Positions 60,031 through 64,000 of a stretch of 64,000 nt of DNA are shown here, in pieces. This stretch comes from an uncultured Gammaproteobacteria bacterium. GTDB taxonomy: Bacteria; Pseudomonadota; Gammaproteobacteria; Arenicellales; CAJQKF01. Within the stretch, counting starts at the first letter, position 1. Every line of letters begins with the position of its first letter. Made by a program: the position numbers and the translations under genes. The stretch is from contig CAJQKF010000062.1 in assembly GCA_905478855.1 (NCBI GenBank), forward strand, positions 17,421 to 81,420, written 5' to 3'. The notes beneath the pieces are model-generated. The model was not told the origin of the DNA, did no database searches, and saw nothing but the letters and a program-made list of their open reading frames with translations.

Positions 60031-60540
60031 ATGACCATTCTAAAAGACTTAGCAGTAGATATTTCGTTAGCGCTACAAATGGGTTTGCGAGATACGGGAA
60101 TGAATACTATTTGTGAACTTGTGTCTAATGCGGTGAAAAAAACCGATTTTGTGCGTACTTATTTATCGGATAGAGCTGTTGGGCAAGATGTCCGCGAGGT
60201 GTTATACGAAGATGAAGAATTGGGCTTTTGTATTTGCGGTCACGTATATGCTGATGCAGCGATAGGCAGTCCACATGATCACGGTTCAAGTTGGGCGATT
60301 TACGGTCAGGCCGAAGGAGAAACGGACATGAGCGAATGGACTGTGGTGGCAGAGAAGTCGGATGGAACCAAACTTGTCAGTAAAACGTCTAGCTATACGA
60401 TGAAGGCGGGTGATGTGCGGTTTTATGATATAGGGGTTGTGCATTCTCCTCATCGCACTGATCCAGTAAGACTGCTTCGTGTCGAGGGTGAAAACTTGGA
60501 TAATATTAGGCGAAGTGATATAGAAGTAGTAGACGAATAG
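60031..60540 (+). CDS. Cupin metalloprotein (cysteine-dioxygenase-like)
   Basis: 169-residue single-domain cupin. Motif 1 is GSPHDHGSSWAIYGQAEGETDM with two His and a Glu as metal ligands. Motif 2 is AGDVRFYDIGVVHSPHRTD with the third His. This resembles cysteine dioxygenase and thiol dioxygenase-type cupins, which bind Fe(II). It ends 53 bases from the end of the convergent rhodanese gene. Thiol or persulfide oxidation would suit that neighbour, but the substrate is inference. Confidence 0.8.
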   Translation: MTILKDLAVDISLALQMGLRDTGMNTICELVSNAVKKTDFVRTYLSDRAVGQDVREVLYEDEELGFCICGHVYADAAIGSPHDHGSSWAIYGQAEGETDMSEWTVVAEKSDGTKLVSKTSSYTMKAGDVRFYDIGVVHSPHRTDPVRLLRVEGENLDNIRRSDIEVVDE

Positions 60541-60593
60541 TAATACCGATGGATCTAGTAAAGTAAATCAACCGGCATGTAATCTACTAGCTA

Positions 60594-62174
60594 CTACATC
60601 TGAAATGTTTTACGTTCTGATTCATGCAGTTGTGATACCAGCTGTGTTTCCCATTTGAGATATGCCTTAGCAGAGTCAGCGTTACCCTTATGCCTGTCAT
60701 GGGTATGGAAAATAAAGTCGATACAGTCTTCGTCCGGTGGGTAGTCAGGGGTGGAAACGATCGTAAAAGCGGAATGTTTCAGATCTTCAAAGCCAGAGTC
60801 TAGGTTTTTAATCTCGCCACTGTGACCCATATGCCTTGCTTCAAGTTCAAATAGGGTCGCCTTTGATACAGATTCAGAAATCAACAGTAAATTATCGTTT
60901 GGGTCAATTTGCAGTTGGTCTATTCGAGGCCTATTTCCCCAAGTTGAGCCTTTTATATGAGCTTCTCGGTACTTCATACCGGGTCTTATATCGATAATAT
61001 TCCATTTTTTCCGCATGTCTAGATCATGAAGTTTGATGGTTTCTATTGATTTCGGGGGTGGTTGTATTTGTTTTGTAAATGCTTCTGTTAAATCTATGAG
61101 CTTGTCAAAACTACAATTAACAACCGCGCTGTTATGCCCAAGTCGTTTTAGCCAAGTTGCAACAACCGGTGCGCGCACATTCTCGGAGTCGATGATAACC
61201 ATCAATGCTCCGCGCACGGCTACCCAAGTATCTGTTGACTGGATAAGTTGTCCACCTGGAGCGTGGACAGCAAAGGACAGCCCGTCTTTCTCGTATTCTT
61301 CTTTCGTTCGCACATCAAAGACATAGATTGTGCGATTCGTATTCTTTGCGATATCGTAGAGTTGATCGATTGATAGTGTTTTGACATCATGTCTGAGTGC
61401 CATGTTGTTAGCTTTTTGTTGCGAACTGGCAATATCTGAATGATTGGAAAAGTCTGAATAACTTCGGTTTTTATTGTGTTGTAGATACTGACCTGATAAG
61501 AACCAACCTTGCGTACCGTTTTCTAGCGCGAAAACAGGGTTTTCGATACCTAAATCGATCAGAGTTTGCGCTCCTATGATAGAACGTGTGCGACCGGCGC
61601 AATTAATTACAATCGTTGTCCCAGGATCTGGAGCTATCGATGATATTCGCAGCGCCAATTCGCCGTTCGGACAGCATATAGCGCTCGGAATACTCATTTT
61701 TTGAAATTCTGAGACAGGCCGGCCATCTATTACCACGATATTCTCTCCATTTTCTCGTCGCCTAGTTAGTTCGAGAGCGGTTATCGTTGGGGTATGGTAT
61801 TTCTCTTCAATGAGCTCTCCGAATGCTTTACTGGGAGTATTAACACCTTCATATAACTCTAGGTCAGTTGAGTCCCAGGAATTGATTCCTTTCTCGAGGA
61901 CATTTACATTTTTATAACCGAGTGAAATACATATATTTGCTGATTTACGTGCAACACCATCATCATTATCTAGCAAGATGATGCGACAGTTTGGGTTTGG
62001 AACCAAATCGGTGATTTGATACTCAAAGCCGCTATACGGAATTGGTGTCGCAAAAAATGGGTGGCCGGCGGCGTATTCCCCCAACTCCCTAACATCAATA
62101 AGTGCGATTTCATCAGGTTGCGTCAGCCACTCTCTGACTTGATTTAAAGTTACCAATTGGATTTTTGAAATCAT
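60594..62174 (-). CDS. Four-domain rhodanese protein with a single active-site cysteine
   Basis: 526-residue cytoplasmic protein made of four consecutive rhodanese domains. Domain 1 (about 1-115) opens ALIDVRELGEYAAGHPF and has LLDNDDG where the Cys loop should be. Domain 2 (about 130-230) has the active loop NCAGRTRS with the catalytic Cys. Domain 3 (about 260-375) has IIDSENVRAP, no Cys. Domain 4 (about 385-500) has LISESVSKA, no Cys. Only domain 2 can form a persulfide. The others may be structural or bind partners. It faces the cupin gene and precedes no related gene on its strand. Confidence 0.86.
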   Translation of the reverse strand: MISKIQLVTLNQVREWLTQPDEIALIDVRELGEYAAGHPFFATPIPYSGFEYQITDLVPNPNCRIILLDNDDGVARKSANICISLGYKNVNVLEKGINSWDSTDLELYEGVNTPSKAFGELIEEKYHTPTITALELTRRRENGENIVVIDGRPVSEFQKMSIPSAICCPNGELALRISSIAPDPGTTIVINCAGRTRSIIGAQTLIDLGIENPVFALENGTQGWFLSGQYLQHNKNRSYSDFSNHSDIASSQQKANNMALRHDVKTLSIDQLYDIAKNTNRTIYVFDVRTKEEYEKDGLSFAVHAPGGQLIQSTDTWVAVRGALMVIIDSENVRAPVVATWLKRLGHNSAVVNCSFDKLIDLTEAFTKQIQPPPKSIETIKLHDLDMRKKWNIIDIRPGMKYREAHIKGSTWGNRPRIDQLQIDPNDNLLLISESVSKATLFELEARHMGHSGEIKNLDSGFEDLKHSAFTIVSTPDYPPDEDCIDFIFHTHDRHKGNADSAKAYLKWETQLVSQLHESERKTFQM

Positions 62175-62207
62175 AGTTCTCGTTTGACGCGATGTGGTAA
62201 GAGTTAT

Positions 62208-62804
62208 TTACGGGTTTGATCGGAGACGCTTTGCAGTAAGCGCCAAGCGCGCACCGAGTTTTTGGGCGAGTTGCTTTTCTGTGTTGTCCAGACGACTTTG
62301 ATTTTGTGGGCCTGTAAAATGCGTTGCGCCGTAGGGAGATCCACCGGTTTTTGTGTCACTTAGTTCTTGCTCAGTATAGGGTAAACCAACGATTAACATA
62401 CCATGATGTAGTAGGGGTAACATCATCGATAATAACGTTGACTCTTGCCCACCGTGCAGTGATGAGCTAGAGGTGAATACACATGCTGGTTTTCCACTCA
62501 TAGTGCCTGATAGCCATTGTGATGTGGTTTGTTCCAGAAAATACTTTAGTGGTGCAGCCATGTGACCAAAACGGGTAGGGCTACCTAGGGCGATCCCATC
62601 GCATTCGGTAAGATCAGTCTCGCATACATAGGGAAAACCTGTTTCGGGTATTTGGTTCTCTGTCGCTTCGGTAACACTAGATACAGGGGGAACCGTTCTT
62701 ATCCTAGGAGTCATTCCTTCTATTGATGAAACTCCTCGCCCAAGATGTTGGGCAAGGGATTGCACAGCACCTGTTCTTGAGTAGTAAAGAATTAAAATTT
62801 CCAT
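62208..62804 (-). CDS. wrbA: WrbA-type NAD(P)H:quinone oxidoreductase
   Basis: Flavodoxin-like FMN enzyme that reduces quinones by two electrons, avoiding semiquinones. The phosphate-binding loop is LYYSRTGAVQSLAQ, the second FMN region is ALGSPTRFGHMAAPLKYFLEQT, and the third is FTSSSSLHGGQESTLLSMM. GGSPYGATHFTG near the C terminus is typical of WrbA. The length is 198 residues. arsC lies upstream, four bases apart on the same strand. Confidence 0.93.
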   Translation of the reverse strand: MEILILYYSRTGAVQSLAQHLGRGVSSIEGMTPRIRTVPPVSSVTEATENQIPETGFPYVCETDLTECDGIALGSPTRFGHMAAPLKYFLEQTTSQWLSGTMSGKPACVFTSSSSLHGGQESTLLSMMLPLLHHGMLIVGLPYTEQELSDTKTGGSPYGATHFTGPQNQSRLDNTEKQLAQKLGARLALTAKRLRSNP

Positions 62805-62808
62805 GTTA

Positions 62809-63156
62809 TTAGATTAGTGAATTTACGTTTTCAGGAGGGCGGCCGATAATTGCGTGAGTACCGTTGGTTACAATGGGCCTTTCCAAAAGTATCGGTGATT
62901 CGATAACGGCATCGATTAGCTCGGCATCACTTAGGTTCTTGTCCGATAGCCCGCGTGTTTTGTATATAGCCTCGCCTTTTCGCAGTATATCTCTTATAGG
63001 CAAATTCAGTTGGGAAAGCAGAATGTTTATTTCTTCAGCGGATAGAGTCTCGATTAGGTACTCTTTTATAATAGGATTAATATTCGCAGCAAGAATTAGC
63101 TCAAGGGTTTTTCGTGACTTGGAACATCGTGTGTTATGGTAAATTGTTAAATCCAT
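62809..63156 (-). CDS. arsC: Arsenate reductase family protein (ArsC)
   Basis: 115-residue thioredoxin-fold protein. The catalytic Cys is in HNTRCSKSRKTLEL. IRDILRKGE supplies the first conserved arginine, and ERPIVTNGTHAIIGRPPENV supplies the other two arginines that bind arsenate in glutaredoxin-linked ArsC. It therefore looks like a competent arsenate reductase, although many such genes (the YfgD branch) have no proven arsenic role and no ars genes are adjacent. It forms a pair with wrbA. Confidence 0.87.
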   Translation of the reverse strand: MDLTIYHNTRCSKSRKTLELILAANINPIIKEYLIETLSAEEINILLSQLNLPIRDILRKGEAIYKTRGLSDKNLSDAELIDAVIESPILLERPIVTNGTHAIIGRPPENVNSLI

Positions 63157-63309
63157 ATATTTATAAACTTCATGAGTTATTGGTTTTATTGGCTCTATAT
63201 TTTGCCAGAACTATGGATTGAGTGGGGATTTTACGTTTTACAACCCAAATGTTGGAAAGAAACCTAGATTTAGTTGTAGAATACGGTTTATAATTCGCAG
63301 CAAGTCTTT

Positions 63310-63315
63310 TATAAT
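63310..63315 (+). promoter_or_regulatory. Candidate -10 box before the LysM lipoprotein gene
   Basis: TATAAT at 63310-63315, with TTATAA as a poor -35 sixteen bases upstream, about 50 bases before the ATG at 63367. The call rests mostly on the perfect -10. Confidence 0.35.
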
Positions 63316-63366
63316 TAAAGACTATATTCAATCTTGATACGGACCCCGAGAGGAGGTTATCTGAAA

Positions 63367-63810
63367 ATGAACAATATGTATAAAGCATTAAGTGCAGGGC
63401 TTGTTTCTGTTGCACTACTAGCTGGATGTGCGAGTGCTAAAACTGCGCCTGCGGAAGCGGCAGCTGAACCAGCTCCGGCGGCAGAGGAAACGACTGCAGT
63501 AGCTGCAGCACCAGAAGTAACAGCGCCAGCAGATGATATGCATGTCGTGGTTTCGGGTGAGCATCTATGGGGCATCTCAAGCTACTCGCAAATCTATAAC
63601 GACCCTTATCAATGGCCGTTGATCTATCGTAATAATCGCGATCAGATTACAGATGCTGACTTGATTTACCCTGGTCAAGAACTTGCGATTAAAAGAGATT
63701 TTAATGACGAGCAGATTCAGCAAGCCATTATGCATGCGAAGACACGTGGTGCATGGTCACTGGGTGTAACAGAAGATAATGATTTGGACTATCTGTTCGA
63801 AGCTTACTAA
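63367..63810 (+). CDS. LysM-domain lipoprotein
   Basis: 147-residue lipoprotein. The lipobox is LLAGC at about residue 18, giving a lipidated Cys after a short signal peptide. An Ala/Glu/Pro-rich linker (about residues 20-55) leads to a LysM domain: HVVVSGEHLWGISSYSQIYN, QWPLIYRNN, and DLIYPGQELAI. The domain should bind peptidoglycan. ATG 63367 has a strong GAGGAGG site. A tight terminator follows, so it is a monocistronic unit. The start ORF upstream in frame is not needed. Confidence 0.9.
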   Translation: MNNMYKALSAGLVSVALLAGCASAKTAPAEAAAEPAPAAEETTAVAAAPEVTAPADDMHVVVSGEHLWGISSYSQIYNDPYQWPLIYRNNRDQITDADLIYPGQELAIKRDFNDEQIQQAIMHAKTRGAWSLGVTEDNDLDYLFEAY

Positions 63811-63827
63811 GCTAGTCTTGATTATTG

Positions 63828-63856
63828 AAAAGGCCCCTCTCGGGGCCTTTTTTTAT
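63828..63856 (+). terminator. Intrinsic terminator after the LysM gene
   Basis: AAAAGGCCCC, a short loop (TCT), GGGGCC then CTTTTTTT: GC-rich perfect stem and T tract directly after the LysM stop. Confidence 0.93.
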
Positions 63857-63869
63857 GGATATAATGAAA

Positions 63870-64000
63870 ACAGACCCGGGTTCAAGTCTTAAGTGCAACC
63901 GTCAAGGTTTCTTTTGAACTATAGAACGCCTCATGAGGCGTTCTATAGTTCAGCGTCTTTCTGGGTCGATGGTTCAATCGGTCCATGGTCGATTGTAACG
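63870..64000 (-). mobile_element. Edge of an IS30-family insertion sequence
   Basis: The window ends inside an insertion sequence. The outer end (about 63870-63900), read leftward, is GTTGCACTTAAGACTTGAAC followed by CCGGGTCTG, which resembles IS30-family terminal repeats that overlap the transposase stop. The exact boundary and target duplication cannot be set from one end. Confidence 0.7.
63882..64000 (-). CDS. IS30-family transposase, C-terminal fragment
   Basis: The last 38 residues of a transposase are encoded leftward, with the stop at 63882-63884. They include DRLNHRPRKTLNYRTPHEAF, the characteristic IS30-family C terminus (LNxRPRKxLxxxTPxE), which in full enzymes follows the third acidic residue of the DDE site. 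The catalytic core lies beyond the window. A perfect 36-base palindrome (63916-63951) sits within this coding sequence. Confidence 0.86.
   Translation of the reverse strand, partial: LQSTMDRLNHRPRKTLNYRTPHEAFYSSKETLTVALKT

Noticed and set aside
63357..63575. Leftward Ala/Ser-rich frame over the LysM gene
   Set aside because: It is the reverse of the lipoprotein's Ala/Pro/Glu linker.
63916..63951. Palindrome as a transcription terminator
   Set aside because: No T tract follows, and it lies in the transposase coding frame; the real terminator for the LysM gene is at 63828-63856.

Overview
The window looks like one contiguous stretch of a gammaproteobacterial chromosome with a slightly AT-leaning base composition (judged by eye). 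Three things support this. The envelope and lipid A block runs uppS-cdsA-dxr-rseP-bamA-skp-[gap]-fabZ-lpxA-lpxB-rnhB-dnaE-accA-tilS-pyrG-kdsA-eno-ftsB. The sigma-E block rpoE-rseA-rseB follows an sdhCDABE cluster. The pairs clpS-clpA and purM-purN / hda are also present. Genus cannot be named from the sequence. GTG and TTG starts are common.

Layout. 1-20,907: housekeeping genes, almost all on the + strand (isoprenoid, phospholipid, outer membrane, lipid A, replication, fatty acid, tRNA, CTP, Kdo, glycolysis and division). The slot between skp and fabZ that usually holds lpxD is a 546-base stretch without an intact gene. 20,904-25,797: ygfZ faces a succinate dehydrogenase operon led by a 59-residue SdhAF4-like assembly factor and closed by sdhE. 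25,910-28,201: the sigma-E regulon head. 28,349-35,233: a membrane protein, a thiolase, a ROK sugar kinase, a broken retropepsin-like gene, and dxs-ispA-xseB. 35,258-38,423: a well-formed promoter, a rubrerythrin, a DUF3501 gene and parE, then bioA.

39,900-45,201 is an accessory operon for a tungsten/molybdenum aldehyde oxidoreductase: a four-cluster ferredoxin subunit, the AOR catalytic subunit, an FAD/NAD subunit, a MoaD-like sulfur carrier, an unrecognised 100-residue protein and MoaA. It resembles the AorABC type. A terminator-like hairpin lies between the second and third genes.

46,403-49,764 is a compact four-gene unit after mdh: glycosyltransferase, MTA/SAH-nucleosidase-like protein, spore-photoproduct-lyase-like radical SAM enzyme and short-chain dehydrogenase. 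The radical SAM gene is joined to the nucleosidase by an ATGA overlap. With the AOR operon, this is the best candidate for a poorly described system.

50,134-59,946: a small kinase-fold protein, mnmA, a periplasmic protein of unknown function, a LysR regulator with a likely autoregulatory operator, clpS-clpA, a DUF3108 protein, purN-purM and hda. 60,031-63,810: a cupin facing a four-domain rhodanese with one active-site cysteine, a WrbA-type flavoprotein, an ArsC-family reductase and a LysM lipoprotein. The right edge cuts into an IS30-family insertion sequence. No tRNA, rRNA or CRISPR array was seen.
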